Notes under the pieces: model-generated
The model's input: the letters and a program-made list of their open reading frames with translations, nothing else
Databases searched by the model: none
What the model was told of the DNA's origin: nothing
Program-made: the position numbers and the translations under genes
NCBI GenBank assembly: GCA_024233865.1
Contig: JACKPA010000004.1
Location: 62,001-126,000, forward strand
From: Leptospiraceae bacterium
GTDB taxonomy: Bacteria > Spirochaetota > Leptospiria > Leptospirales > Leptospiraceae
Reading direction: 5' to 3'
Length of the DNA stretch: 64,000 nucleotides
In this document: positions 25,160-34,775 of the stretch, piece after piece
How positions within the stretch are numbered: the first letter of the stretch is position 1
Layout of the letters: the number at the start of each line of letters is the position of its first letter

Positions 25160-26191
25160 CTATGCCATTAGTCCGATCAAATGCCAGTCTAATACTTTAA
25201 TGTCTTTACCTTGTTCCGGTGCTTCACCACCTCTTTCGGCATACACTACAACGTGAAGCTCTACTAATCCGCTTTCGCTGTCACTCCCTAAAGAATGTTT
25301 TGCGTCTACGGTTACTTCCGTTCTTAAAATATCTTCCTCAAATACGGGAGCAGTATGATCGCAACTCCTCCAGGCAAGAATTGTAACAAAATTGGGAATT
25401 GCTCTGACAATATGAGAAGCCGCCATGGATATCGTATGACCACCATAAACCAATCGCTTTTTATAAACACTGGAAACGGCATCCGTATGAGTGGTCGCAG
25501 CATTTAAAGTCATTCTGACCAATTCCGGTGCACTTGTTATGGTGTCTCTGTTTTCTACAACAAACGTTGTTCCTTCGGAAACTTCTTTAAAATGAGTTCC
25601 CGGGTTTTTCATTTTAAAAAAGTTCAAATTCCAAGACTTAGGAACCAATTCGATTACTTTATTTACATCTATGGTGGAAGGAATTGTATCAAAAGAATCG
25701 GAATGTCCCGTATTTGCATTTTCATCTTTGCATGGAATCATTGGACATCGCCAAAAGTGCATAACGGTTTCATTTGCTTGGTTTTTTACCTGCATTTCCA
25801 ACACAACCATACCGGAAGCCGGTCGTCCCGGTTTAATGGCATTTTGTTTTAAAGCGACTACTTTTGTGGTTGTGCGTAATGTATCTCCGATAAAAACCGG
25901 TTTGTAAAACATCAAACCGCGATAAAACAGATTTCCTTTCACCCTTTGGGATGCGTAAGTTGTCTGCCCGATGGCGATGTTGCATATTAAACTTGGATTT
26001 GCTAAAAGTTTACCTGTTCCCGTTACGCCTCTCGAAAGGTTTATGTCTAAGGGGAGTCGCAATCCGTCTGCAAAAATTGCTTGGTGAATGGCAGCATAGC
26101 CGGATGTTATCGTTATAGAGGGAGCGAAATCAAAAACCTGCCCCACAGAAAAATCTTCAAAATATGGTCCACTAATGTGTTGAGTAGACAT
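25160..26191 (-). CDS. Double-hotdog MaoC-family acyl-CoA hydratase/dehydratase
   Basis: 343 residues with two MaoC/hotdog halves. The N-terminal half begins GPYFEDFSVGQ, the usual MaoC opening, and the C-terminal half contains RLVYGGHTISMAASH. Family members hydrate enoyl-CoA or mesaconyl-CoA-type substrates. The gene is isolated between hypothetical genes. The window also carries a CaiB-type gene resembling 2-methylfumaryl-CoA isomerase and a probable mutase, which is compatible with a C5-dicarboxyl-CoA substrate, but there is no direct linkage. A ribosome-binding site (ggagg) sits just upstream. Confidence 0.75.
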   Translation of the reverse strand: MSTQHISGPYFEDFSVGQVFDFAPSITITSGYAAIHQAIFADGLRLPLDINLSRGVTGTGKLLANPSLICNIAIGQTTYASQRVKGNLFYRGLMFYKPVFIGDTLRTTTKVVALKQNAIKPGRPASGMVVLEMQVKNQANETVMHFWRCPMIPCKDENANTGHSDSFDTIPSTIDVNKVIELVPKSWNLNFFKMKNPGTHFKEVSEGTTFVVENRDTITSAPELVRMTLNAATTHTDAVSSVYKKRLVYGGHTISMAASHIVRAIPNFVTILAWRSCDHTAPVFEEDILRTEVTVDAKHSLGSDSESGLVELHVVVYAERGGEAPEQGKDIKVLDWHLIGLMA

Positions 26192-26386
26192 TCAAGCCTC
26201 CGTTCTCTTTTGTTATTTTAAATTTATAAAATATGCCTATTCTCCAGATTTACAAAACAGGTAATCTTGAAAATAACATTATTATCCTTCTAATAAACGA
26301 AATTTACAAAATAACTAAAAAATGAATGTTCTAATGGTTGTAGCTAAAAAAATGGACATATCATTATAAATTCTTTAAGCTAAATT

Positions 26387-27478
26387 ATGAAAAATTCGGA
26401 TCAGCACCATATAACTACCATTAAAGAACTCTGGGAAAAACAAGAGTTTCAATTAAGTATACCAGTTATTGATCTACAACACTTATGGTTGATCTGGCTT
26501 TTATTGGAGCTTGATGAAGTTGTAAGCAGAGGGCAACCGGAAGAAATAGACAGTAAATTTCAAACAATTTCCCCCGAATTGATTGATTATACAATTAATC
26601 ATTTTTCTCTGGAAGAAGACCTCTTGAAGAAATTCGACTTTCCGGAACAAAGGGAGCATAAATCACAACATAAGCATTTTATAAGAGTTGTTGAGCATCG
26701 AATTAATGAAAGAAAGTCCGGAGATGTTAAAGCGAGTTCGTTTCTTGTAAATTTTCTTAGAAAGTGGCTGTATAACCATATCTTGACTGAAGATCGGAAA
26801 TACGGTCAGTATATTACGCGTAGAAAAAAAAATTCTGAAATCTATTTTAAAGATATTCTTGAGAAAACGAAGATAATTTCCATCAGTCAGAAGCAGGTAG
26901 AACTTTATAGTGCCATTACTGGTTTTACTGATCTACATGAAATTTCCAGTGAAAATGCGTTGCTTGAGGTGCTGAAAATCTGGAAAATTTATCGGTTGAA
27001 TGTGAACATACCTATTATAGATATGCAGCATCTTTGGCTTGTGAAAATGATAGTTGAACTTGAACAAAAGAAAAAAATAGGTTCGGCAAGTGATAGAGAA
27101 CAGGCATTCATGCATAGCATCAAAACAGCTATCAATTATTCAAAAGAGCATTTTATTTTGGAAGAAATGATTTTCGAGAAATTCATGCCTAATATCCTGA
27201 AAACCCATTCTTTCCAACACAGGCAGTTTTTGGAATTCATAAGCCTTCGAAATGAACAAAACAAACAAGGATTATATGCTGCTATTTCAAATCTTGTTGC
27301 TGATTTCAAAGAATGGATTGTTTCTCATATTGCTATTGATGATCGTATTTTAAAATATATAGCCAAGAAAAATTCGGACGAACTAAAGGAGTTTTTATCC
27401 ACTGAGATAAGCGAGGGAAGGGTAAACGTAAATCCGGAGCACCTCCGTTTCTATAACAGAATCAGAAAGATGTTATAA
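26387..27478 (+). CDS. Tandem hemerythrin-domain protein
   Basis: 363 residues with two complete hemerythrin repeats, ~15-150 and ~195-340. Each has the full di-iron ligand set: H in DLQH/DMQH, HxxxE (HFSLEE, HFILEE), HxxxH (HKSQHKH, HSFQHRQ) and HxxxxD (HILTEDR, HIAIDDR). Bacteriohemerythrins bind O2 or NO; two in one soluble chain with no signalling output suggest storage, delivery or sensing. It has its own promoter region (195 bp gap upstream). Confidence 0.9.
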   Translation: MKNSDQHHITTIKELWEKQEFQLSIPVIDLQHLWLIWLLLELDEVVSRGQPEEIDSKFQTISPELIDYTINHFSLEEDLLKKFDFPEQREHKSQHKHFIRVVEHRINERKSGDVKASSFLVNFLRKWLYNHILTEDRKYGQYITRRKKNSEIYFKDILEKTKIISISQKQVELYSAITGFTDLHEISSENALLEVLKIWKIYRLNVNIPIIDMQHLWLVKMIVELEQKKKIGSASDREQAFMHSIKTAINYSKEHFILEEMIFEKFMPNILKTHSFQHRQFLEFISLRNEQNKQGLYAAISNLVADFKEWIVSHIAIDDRILKYIAKKNSDELKEFLSTEISEGRVNVNPEHLRFYNRIRKML

Positions 27479-27529
27479 AATATATTTTTCCTCTAATAAA
27501 AAAGCAGCAGGGAAACACTTCTAACTGAG

Positions 27530-27673
27530 GTGATCCGATATTCGAGTAAGCTTGATCCTAATTATAAAAAAAAATTGAAGGAAAAACACAAATATACTAG
27601 TCCAAATCCGGATCAACAGTGGGAAAAAGCTTTTGCTAAGGCAAAGTATTATTTTAAAGAAATTTATTCTTGA
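27530..27673 (+). CDS. Possible small protein, 47 residues
   Basis: A GTG-started frame reading VIRYSSKLDPNYKKKLKEKH and ending WEKAFAKAKYYFKEIYS. Composition is protein-like (charged, aromatic) and there is no competing gene in the 290-base gap, but the ribosome-binding site is weak and no ATG is present. It may be a small gene or the remnant of a longer one. Confidence 0.3.
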   Translation: MIRYSSKLDPNYKKKLKEKHKYTSPNPDQQWEKAFAKAKYYFKEIYS

Positions 27674-27768
27674 AAAAAAGGCTTTATAAGATAAGCTAAA
27701 ATATACTATGATTAGAATGATTTTCGGAATTTACATGATTAGATTCACTTGATTTTAAAGGAAATAAA

Positions 27769-28590
27769 ATGATGAAATTTTATGATAAACTACATTCCAG
27801 AAGCAATAAAGTTAAGAGCCTGTTGTGCGTTGGGCTTGATCCGGAGATAGAAAAAATTCCTTTGGTAATTCAAAAGGAGCAGAACCCTCTTTTTGAATTT
27901 TGCAAACATATTGTGGACGCAACACATACCGATGTTGCTGCCTACAAACCGAATATTGCCTTTTTTGAAAGGTACGGAAGTTCGGGGATTAAAGAATTTG
28001 AGTTGTTGCTTGAATATCTAAAAAAGAACTATCCGGGAGTTCCGATTATTGCAGATGTAAAAAGAGGTGACCTCGCAAATACAGCAAAAGAATACGCTAA
28101 ATATTATTTTGGATCGTTGTGTGTTGATTCCATAACGGTTTCTCCTTATATGGGCTGTGACAGTCTAGAGCCATTTTTGGAGTATGAAAATAGCTTTTTG
28201 TTTGCTCTTTGCCTCACGTCTAATAAGGGAGCGGAAGACTTTCAAAAGTTGGTTGTAAAAGAAGGGAATATTAGAGTCTATGATGAAGTTGCCAGTGCGG
28301 TGTATCGTTTAAACAAGGACTATCCTGATAGAGTTGGTATTGTTGTTGGAGCGACCTATCCTGGAGAATTAAAATTGCTTAGAAAGAAGTTCCCTGATAT
28401 GGTATTTTTGATTCCTGGTTTTGGTGCACAAGGAGGAGAACTTTTGGACACCATCAGTATCAGTGGCTTGAATTCTGTTGTCAATTCATCCAGGTCGATT
28501 ATCTATCATTCCAACCAAGATGATTTTGCAGAAAAAGCACTCCAGAAGGTTAAAGAGATCAATCAAGAGATGCAAGTCTTGTTTAGATAG
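27769..28590 (+). CDS. pyrF: Orotidine 5'-phosphate decarboxylase
   Basis: 273 residues, the length of the type 2 OMP decarboxylase group. It makes UMP from OMP, the last step of pyrimidine synthesis. The catalytic motif ADVKRGD is at 95-101 (D96, K98, D101), with LCVGLDP at 19-25 and the phosphate-binding segment VNSSRSI near the C-terminus. Two adjacent ATG codons can start it. No other pyr genes are nearby. Downstream, a 108-base gap separates it from the methyltransferase gene. Confidence 0.93.
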   Translation: MMKFYDKLHSRSNKVKSLLCVGLDPEIEKIPLVIQKEQNPLFEFCKHIVDATHTDVAAYKPNIAFFERYGSSGIKEFELLLEYLKKNYPGVPIIADVKRGDLANTAKEYAKYYFGSLCVDSITVSPYMGCDSLEPFLEYENSFLFALCLTSNKGAEDFQKLVVKEGNIRVYDEVASAVYRLNKDYPDRVGIVVGATYPGELKLLRKKFPDMVFLIPGFGAQGGELLDTISISGLNSVVNSSRSIIYHSNQDDFAEKALQKVKEINQEMQVLFR

Positions 28591-28698
28591 ATCGAAAATC
28601 AAAGCTCTGGATTATAGTTTCAGAATAGGTGGAACCAGAAGGTTTTTCTTGGAAACAAAAAAGCCCTCTACAAGGATTGTGGATGGTGGGAAAAGACT

Positions 28699-31600
28699 AT
28701 GAAAACAGTAAAAAATTCTAATTCAAAAGTTTTGGAGCAAGTGTATACTCAATTAGATTATACGTCAGGAACTCTAGTCGATATTCATTCCGAAACAAAA
28801 AATTGGCTGGAAGTTGGAGATTGGATTGAAACGGCAAAAAACATCCATGGCATCTCCCGTATATTTTTTATTAAGAATAGTCCGTTTATATTATTTGCTT
28901 CGACTGAGAAACCTGAAGAAATTATAAATATATTTAATAATTCTTGGTGTATGATGCGACCTAAACTTTTATACGTTGCATCGTCTGGTGAAATAACACT
29001 GTACGATTTATCAAAAGAACCAGTAAAAACTTTTGAAGAATTAAACGAAAGGGTCTTAAGGGAAATTAAATCTATAGTTGAGATATTAGAAAAGTTAAAA
29101 TCATACTCAAGGGAAAAAATAGAAAGTTATGATCTTGAAATTAATAAATTTTCTGGTGGTGCTGAATATAGGTTTACCCAAGATTTGAATTTTATCAGAA
29201 ATCGTTTGATTCAAAAAGGATTAAAAGATGAAAAATTAAAGTATGCTCATGCTTTGATTGGTAGGTCAATATTTATTAAATATTTAGAAGATAGAGAAAT
29301 CCTAACAAAAGATTATTTTCTAAAAGTAGCAGGTAAAAAGGAAGAGTGGAGAAGTTTGTTATCTACTTCTTTAGAGAAATCAGATGTTTCCGGAAATACT
29401 AATTTTTATTATGCGAAGGTTTTACGTAACAAAGAATATACCTATAGCCTTTTTAACCAATTAAAAGAAGATTTTAATGGAGATATGTTTTCTTCTGATG
29501 AATTGGAAAAGGAATATATAAAACAAGAACATCTGAATCTTCTTTCCGGTTTTTTATTAGGGGATTCTAAAGAAGAGAATCTATTTTTTTGGGCTTATAA
29601 TTTTAAATTTATACCTATTGAAATTATCAGTTCTATTTATGAAGAATTTTATCATAAAATAAATTCTGAGAAAACGTCACATGGAAAAAAGAATTCTTTA
29701 GATACAAAAGGAACAAATTATACTCCTACAACTTTAGTTGAATTTTTAGTTTCGGATACTTTAACAGAAGATATTCTAAGGAAAAATCCTAAAATACTTG
29801 ATCCGGCCTGTGGTTCTGGAATTTTTTTAGTAGAATCATATAAAAGAATCATCAGATTTCAAAGACTGACCAAGAAAAGAAGACTTTCTTATAAAGAACT
29901 AATTTCTATTTTAAAAAATCAGATATTTGGAATAGAAATTAATGAAGCAGCTCTAAGAATCACTTCATTTAGTTTATATCTTGCTTTGCTAAATCATTTA
30001 GAGCCTAAAGATATTTTAGAAAACATATCCCAAAATAGAAAACTTCCACGTTTGCTATTTTCTGAAAAAGAAAGAGGAGATGATAGCTATAATATACTAG
30101 TTCATTGTAATACGTTTAAAATTAATGATTTATATACATTTCAAGAAATAAAAAGTAATTTTTCACAAGGAAACATTGATGTAGTAATCGGAAATCCGCC
30201 TTGGGGAAGCAAACTAGATACAAACTCGAAATCAATCATGCAAAAATGGTGCGATGACCACAACTTTCCAATAGGAGATAAAGAACCTTCTCAAGCGTTT
30301 ATAGGAGTTTCCATTTCTTTTTTAAAAGAAAATGGAATTGCAGGATTTCTTGTATCATCTGGAGTATTTTTTAAGCATGGAATCAGCAAGCAATTTAGAG
30401 ATAATTGGCTCTCTCAAACTCAATTAAAAAAAGTAGTCAACTTTGATCATGTCAGAGACGTATTTTTTAGTGGTGGAAGGAAAAAAGATTCTATTTCCCC
30501 GTTTGCCTCTGTTATCTTTGTAAAATCCAAATTAGATAACACACATGTTTTTGAATACTGGACTGCCAAAAAAGTAAGTTCTTTGAATTCAACTAAAATA
30601 ATTATTTTACATAAAACCGATTTAAAATTAGTGAAACAAGATGATTTTATTCGAAATCATAAACTATGGAAAATATATTGGTGGGGCGGACATAGAGATA
30701 GAGATTTGATTGAGTATTTGGATAGTTTTGAAAAGTTGGAAAGTTATATAGATGATATCGGGCAAGGGTTAAAAGAGAATGATAAACAATTAGGGCATAA
30801 AAATTTTGAATTAGGATTAAAAATATTAGAGTCCAAAAATTTTACAAGATATGGAAAGCTTATACAAAAACGCGATTTGGTTGATCCACCGGCATTAGTA
30901 TGCCAATTGGGAATGGTTGAAATGTATTATGGTGAAAGAATATTGTTAAGCAGAGGAATTAAACAACAGAGAGCAAATAAAGGAATTATAACAGCAAGAT
31001 ATGAAGACTTTAGTTTTTGTTTTCGACATTCGATTAATTCATTGAAATTAGTAAATCCATCTGAATCTAATTATAAGGTTCTACTAGGAATTATTTGGTC
31101 ATCATTAGCAATGTATTATTGGTTTCAAATTGCTTCTCAATGGGGACAATGGCACCATGCTTTGCATATAGAAGAAATTATTGATTTACCTATTCAATTT
31201 CCAGAAGATAAAAAACTCAAACAAAGAATCATTCAAATTGTAGACCAACTACGAAACATAGAAGAGGATTCTTTTTTTAACGAAAGTTCCAATTCGAATA
31301 CAATAACCAAGTTAGAAGCAGAACTTGATGAAGCAGTATTTGAATTGTACAATCTGAATCAAAATGAAATTGATTTAATCAAAGAAACCTGTGATATAAA
31401 ACTAGACCTGCTCTATAATAATCTCAAAAGCAAAGCTATAAAAAAACTAAAGTGGGATTGTGATACAGTATATGGTCTGCAAAAAGATTTGGAATTTATC
31501 AAAGAAAAGAGCGAAATAAAAGATTATTTACTAAATTTTTTAGGTGTTTGGAATCAAAAACTTTCCACTAAAGGTGAGATTATGTGGCAAATCCTTTTTC

Positions 31601-31899
31601 CAGAAAACTCACCATTGATAGGTTTCCTTTTTTATCCTCACGAGAAAAACAAACCTATCCTTAAATTAGATACAAGTCAAAAAGAATGGAAACAGATTCT
31701 CCAAGAGTTATCAGAGAAATTTTTAATCCAAAATACTGCACATATATATACAGATGGAAGTCTTAGAATTATTTCAGATCAGTATATACTTATACTAAAG
31801 AGAAATGAAAGAAGACTCTGGACAAAAAATACCGCTTTGGAAGATGCTGAAGCTATACTAGTTCAAGCTATACACAAACAAAAGGAAATCAAAAGATGA
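28699..31899 (+). CDS. Type IIG-like N6-adenine DNA methyltransferase
   Basis: 1066 residues. Catalytic motifs: DPACGSG (motif I, 368-374) and NPPWG (motif IV, 499-503), the Eco57I/N6-adenine class. The ~150-residue N-terminal region (FFIKNSPFILFAS, PKLLYVASSGEITLYDL) is typical of large solitary methylases in R-M-like loci. The ~400 C-terminal residues would hold the target-recognition and helical domains. The stop codon overlaps the start of a PD-(D/E)XK nuclease gene (ATGA), so the two form a tight operon. It is more AT-rich than pyrF, consistent with an acquired module. Confidence 0.85.
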   Translation: MKTVKNSNSKVLEQVYTQLDYTSGTLVDIHSETKNWLEVGDWIETAKNIHGISRIFFIKNSPFILFASTEKPEEIINIFNNSWCMMRPKLLYVASSGEITLYDLSKEPVKTFEELNERVLREIKSIVEILEKLKSYSREKIESYDLEINKFSGGAEYRFTQDLNFIRNRLIQKGLKDEKLKYAHALIGRSIFIKYLEDREILTKDYFLKVAGKKEEWRSLLSTSLEKSDVSGNTNFYYAKVLRNKEYTYSLFNQLKEDFNGDMFSSDELEKEYIKQEHLNLLSGFLLGDSKEENLFFWAYNFKFIPIEIISSIYEEFYHKINSEKTSHGKKNSLDTKGTNYTPTTLVEFLVSDTLTEDILRKNPKILDPACGSGIFLVESYKRIIRFQRLTKKRRLSYKELISILKNQIFGIEINEAALRITSFSLYLALLNHLEPKDILENISQNRKLPRLLFSEKERGDDSYNILVHCNTFKINDLYTFQEIKSNFSQGNIDVVIGNPPWGSKLDTNSKSIMQKWCDDHNFPIGDKEPSQAFIGVSISFLKENGIAGFLVSSGVFFKHGISKQFRDNWLSQTQLKKVVNFDHVRDVFFSGGRKKDSISPFASVIFVKSKLDNTHVFEYWTAKKVSSLNSTKIIILHKTDLKLVKQDDFIRNHKLWKIYWWGGHRDRDLIEYLDSFEKLESYIDDIGQGLKENDKQLGHKNFELGLKILESKNFTRYGKLIQKRDLVDPPALVCQLGMVEMYYGERILLSRGIKQQRANKGIITARYEDFSFCFRHSINSLKLVNPSESNYKVLLGIIWSSLAMYYWFQIASQWGQWHHALHIEEIIDLPIQFPEDKKLKQRIIQIVDQLRNIEEDSFFNESSNSNTITKLEAELDEAVFELYNLNQNEIDLIKETCDIKLDLLYNNLKSKAIKKLKWDCDTVYGLQKDLEFIKEKSEIKDYLLNFLGVWNQKLSTKGEIMWQILFPENSPLIGFLFYPHEKNKPILKLDTSQKEWKQILQELSEKFLIQNTAHIYTDGSLRIISDQYILILKRNERRLWTKNTALEDAEAILVQAIHKQKEIKR

Positions 31900-32582
31900 C
31901 ACCTGGCTTTTCTTTTTTTGAAATTGATTATTGGGAACAACTAGAATCAGATATGATTGAGATGGTTAAAGATTCTTTAATTCTTTTAAAAAGTAAATTA
32001 GAAAATCAAAGAGAAGAAAACTCCATAAATTATGTTTTGAATAAATGCTTTTTAGAAATGAGCAGAAAAAAGAAACTAACGCAATACGGATATTTTGGGA
32101 AAGATAGAAAACCAATCTACGAAGCAGAAAGAATAAGTTATGAAGATGATTTAACCAGAATAAAAAGAATGGGAAAACGACCTGATTTTCAGTGGCAACT
32201 ATATGATGATAACGCTGATTATGGATCAACTTCTTATAGCGTTGTATTTACAGTTGAATGTAAACGACTTGGAAGTAAAGTAAATGGTCGTGATTTATGC
32301 TCGGCTTATGTAACACAAGGAATTGTAAGATTTGTCAAGGAAGAATGGTCTTATGGAGCAGGTGCAAAATCAGGGGTAATGGTTGGCTATATTCAAAGTT
32401 TGAACGAAAAAGAAATTTTAAAAAATGTAAATCAGAATTGCAAAAAGAATTCTATAGGTGAATTAATAAATAATAGCAAGAAACAAACGAGTGATATTTA
32501 CTTTTATCTCGAAAAACTTAGTCGAATTGAAATCAAACCCAAAGATTTTAGATTGTTTCATATTTGGGTAGACCTGAGATAA
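31896..32582 (+). CDS. PD-(D/E)XK restriction endonuclease-like protein
   Basis: 228 residues. The active-site signature is RPDFQW (D97) with FTVECKRLG (E121, K123), the PD...ExK triad of restriction nucleases. The later segment YVTQGIVRFVKEEWSYG and GVMVGYIQ is a recognisable module that accompanies such nucleases in defence loci. Its ATG lies within the last codons of the methyltransferase (4-base overlap, ATGA), so translation is coupled. Together they look like a modification-restriction or modification-linked defence pair; target sequence unknown. Confidence 0.78.
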   Translation: MTPGFSFFEIDYWEQLESDMIEMVKDSLILLKSKLENQREENSINYVLNKCFLEMSRKKKLTQYGYFGKDRKPIYEAERISYEDDLTRIKRMGKRPDFQWQLYDDNADYGSTSYSVVFTVECKRLGSKVNGRDLCSAYVTQGIVRFVKEEWSYGAGAKSGVMVGYIQSLNEKEILKNVNQNCKKNSIGELINNSKKQTSDIYFYLEKLSRIEIKPKDFRLFHIWVDLR

Positions 32583-32758
32583 GGAACACAAATCGAAAAG
32601 AATTCCCTTTTTATAACCAGGAGATTAAAAATGAATCAAAATAAAATAGTTGACCATTACATCATAACAAGGAATAATAATCATTGGTAATAAACTATGT
32701 CTTATGCTGATTTTACACTCGGAAGAGATTGAAAAAAACTAACTAAAGGGTCTCTAAA

Positions 32759-33406
32759 ATGAAATATTATAAAATACTTATTCTGATCGTATTTGTTTTG
32801 TATTGTAGTTCAAGTCCTGAGAAAACAGAAACAGAAATCGACACAAAAAAGGTTGAAACTCCTGAGAACAATACTTCCGTACCACCTCCCAAAAAGGAAG
32901 AGCCAGAGAAAAAAGTAGAAACGGAAAAAAGAGCTAAAGCTGAAACGGTGGAAATCGTAATCAAAGAGGATAAAATACAGGACGTTAAAGATTACAACAG
33001 TGCCGGGATGAAGTATTTCTCCAAAAAAGACTATAAAAGTTCTTTGCGTTATTACGTGAAACACAAAGAAGAGCAAGAAAAAAAGGGAATGATAGGAACA
33101 AACGGATATGCAACTACTCTCCACAATATAGGAATGGTATACTCTCGCATGGGAGAGAATGACCTTGCTTTGGAACACTACACTAGGTCAATGGCTGTGA
33201 TGGACAGTATTGGCTTACAAAAAACATCCGATTATGCAACAACCCTTTTTAACGTGGGAAAATTGTTTTACCAAAACTATAAAAAACCTTGTGAAGCTGT
33301 TCATTGGCTGGAAAAAGCTGTAGAGCTGGAAGAAAAGTTAGATCACCCTGATTTGGCAAAAGATAAAAAATACTATATGCAGGTAGATGGTGAGTGTGAG
33401 GATTAG
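32759..33406 (+). CDS. TPR-containing lipoprotein
   Basis: 215 residues. The signal peptide ends in a lipobox VLYC, with Cys16 the probable lipidation site. A Pro/Glu/Lys-rich linker (~20-70) is followed by three TPR-like helical pairs from ~78 (YNSAGMKYFSKKDYKSSLRY onward). It is likely anchored to a membrane and scaffolds a protein complex. The function is not recognisable. Confidence 0.75.
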   Translation: MKYYKILILIVFVLYCSSSPEKTETEIDTKKVETPENNTSVPPPKKEEPEKKVETEKRAKAETVEIVIKEDKIQDVKDYNSAGMKYFSKKDYKSSLRYYVKHKEEQEKKGMIGTNGYATTLHNIGMVYSRMGENDLALEHYTRSMAVMDSIGLQKTSDYATTLFNVGKLFYQNYKKPCEAVHWLEKAVELEEKLDHPDLAKDKKYYMQVDGECED

Positions 33407-33462
33407 ATAAAGAAAAATTGACTTTAATACCAAGTAAATAAATTTTAGTTAAAGGAGTAAAT

Positions 33463-34494
33463 ATGAGAGTATTAGTTACTGGAGGATGTGGTTTTTTAGG
33501 TTCTCACGTATGTGAGTTGTTTTTAAAAAACGGATGGGAAGTTGTCAGTTATGATAGTATGACAAAATATGAATTAAAAAGAACCGGTTATGGAACGGAC
33601 GCTACACGTGAGTATAACTGGGACTACCTAAAGAGTCAAGGCGCTATAATGGTGAAAGGAGATATTCGTAACCTCGAACATCTATTGGATAGAACGGAAG
33701 GTTGCGATTATATTGTTCATACAGCTGCCCAACCGGCAATGACGATTTCTTGGGAAGACCCAGAGCTGGATTTTACAACCAATGTATATGGGACGTTTAA
33801 CGTTCTGGAAGTGGCAAGGAAAAGAAAGATTCCGGTTGTAAATACAAGTTCCATCCATGTGTATGGCAATCATATCAACCATACACTATCGGAATCCGCA
33901 ACGTCTTATAACAGAAATCCTCCCGAAATTTCCGAAAATGAGAAAACAATGGAAGGAACAATTTCACCTCTCCATGCTTCCAAGATGAGTGCCGAGCATT
34001 ACGTTAGAACCTACGTTGATATGTATGGGATCAAAGCGGCTACTTTCCGATTTACGGGAATTTATGGAGAAAGACAGTTTGGAGGAGAAGATCACGGGTG
34101 GGTCGCCAATTTTGCTATTCGTTCCGTATTCGGACTTCCTTTGAAAATCTTTGGAACTGGCAAGCAAGCTCGTGATATCCTTTATGCCGGAGATGGTGCC
34201 CAAAGCTATTTTCAATTTTTTAAAAATCCGATTCCTGGAGTTTACAACATTGGTGGTGGTATGGATAACAAGATTTCTTTGTTGGAGTGTATTACTTTGA
34301 TCGGAGAGATTCTTGGTAAAAAACCGGAAATTATTTTTGAAGAAGAAAGGCCCGGAGATATGAGGTACTTTGTTTGTGACGTCACTAACGCAAAGCGATT
34401 TGGCTTTGTACCAAAAGTGAAACCTCGTGAAGGAGTGGAAAAATTAATTCGATGGATCGAAAATACGAAGGAAGTTTTTAATCTAAAAGCTTGA
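33463..34494 (+). CDS. NAD-dependent nucleotide-sugar epimerase, CDP-tyvelose 2-epimerase-like
   Basis: 343 residues, extended SDR. The Rossmann motif is VTGGCGFLGSH. A characteristic YGERQFGGEDHGWVANF resembles the signature of CDP-paratose/tyvelose 2-epimerases (RfbE). The usual catalytic YxxxK is changed: the protein has PLHASK, with Leu where Tyr is expected; related tyvelose epimerases carry Phe there. NIGGG and RPGDMRYFVCD are typical of the C-terminal sugar-binding region. It probably makes a rare sugar for an envelope polysaccharide, but no other polymer genes are adjacent. Confidence 0.72.
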   Translation: MRVLVTGGCGFLGSHVCELFLKNGWEVVSYDSMTKYELKRTGYGTDATREYNWDYLKSQGAIMVKGDIRNLEHLLDRTEGCDYIVHTAAQPAMTISWEDPELDFTTNVYGTFNVLEVARKRKIPVVNTSSIHVYGNHINHTLSESATSYNRNPPEISENEKTMEGTISPLHASKMSAEHYVRTYVDMYGIKAATFRFTGIYGERQFGGEDHGWVANFAIRSVFGLPLKIFGTGKQARDILYAGDGAQSYFQFFKNPIPGVYNIGGGMDNKISLLECITLIGEILGKKPEIIFEEERPGDMRYFVCDVTNAKRFGFVPKVKPREGVEKLIRWIENTKEVFNLKA

Positions 34495-34525
34495 TCTTTT
34501 AAAAAGAGTATACCAAAAATAAGTA

Positions 34526-34546
34526 GGGTGAACACTATGTTCACCC
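34526..34546. promoter_or_regulatory. Perfect 9-bp inverted repeat gggtgaaca-cta-tgttcaccc
   Basis: The palindrome covers the ribosome-binding site and the start codon of the small ORF at 34537. It could act as an operator, hide the ribosome-binding site as an RNA hairpin, or simply be a terminator for the upstream epimerase. It resembles the gggtaaacacagtggtttac palindrome at 54149. Confidence 0.5.
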
Positions 34547-34686
34547 ACGAATTAAAGAAATTATACCATGAGTCAGAATTTAATTTTGATAATTATGGGA
34601 GTAATGATATAGATGAAGGAGAAAGCGATCTACTCTGGAAAGACGGAAATCTCGGATTATATTATGTTATTCGTCAAGTAAAGTGA
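34537..34686 (+). CDS. Small acidic protein, 49 residues
   Basis: ATG with a tagggtg ribosome-binding site. Translation starts MFTHELKKLYHESEFNFDNY and ends LYYVIRQVK. It has protein-like composition and a good ribosome-binding site, with no homology I recognise. It is below usual gene-calling limits. The start lies inside a perfect palindrome. Confidence 0.4.
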   Translation: MFTHELKKLYHESEFNFDNYGSNDIDEGESDLLWKDGNLGLYYVIRQVK

Positions 34687-34775
34687 ATGATGAAAATTTA
34701 AATATTTGACATATTTTTGAATCAAGTAAATACTCAGTATAGGTATACGCCGATACTTTAAAAAAGGAAAATGAA

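Noticed and set aside
28699..31899. BREX PglX
   Set aside because: No PglZ, BrxC or BrxL gene is nearby, and a PD-(D/E)XK nuclease follows directly.
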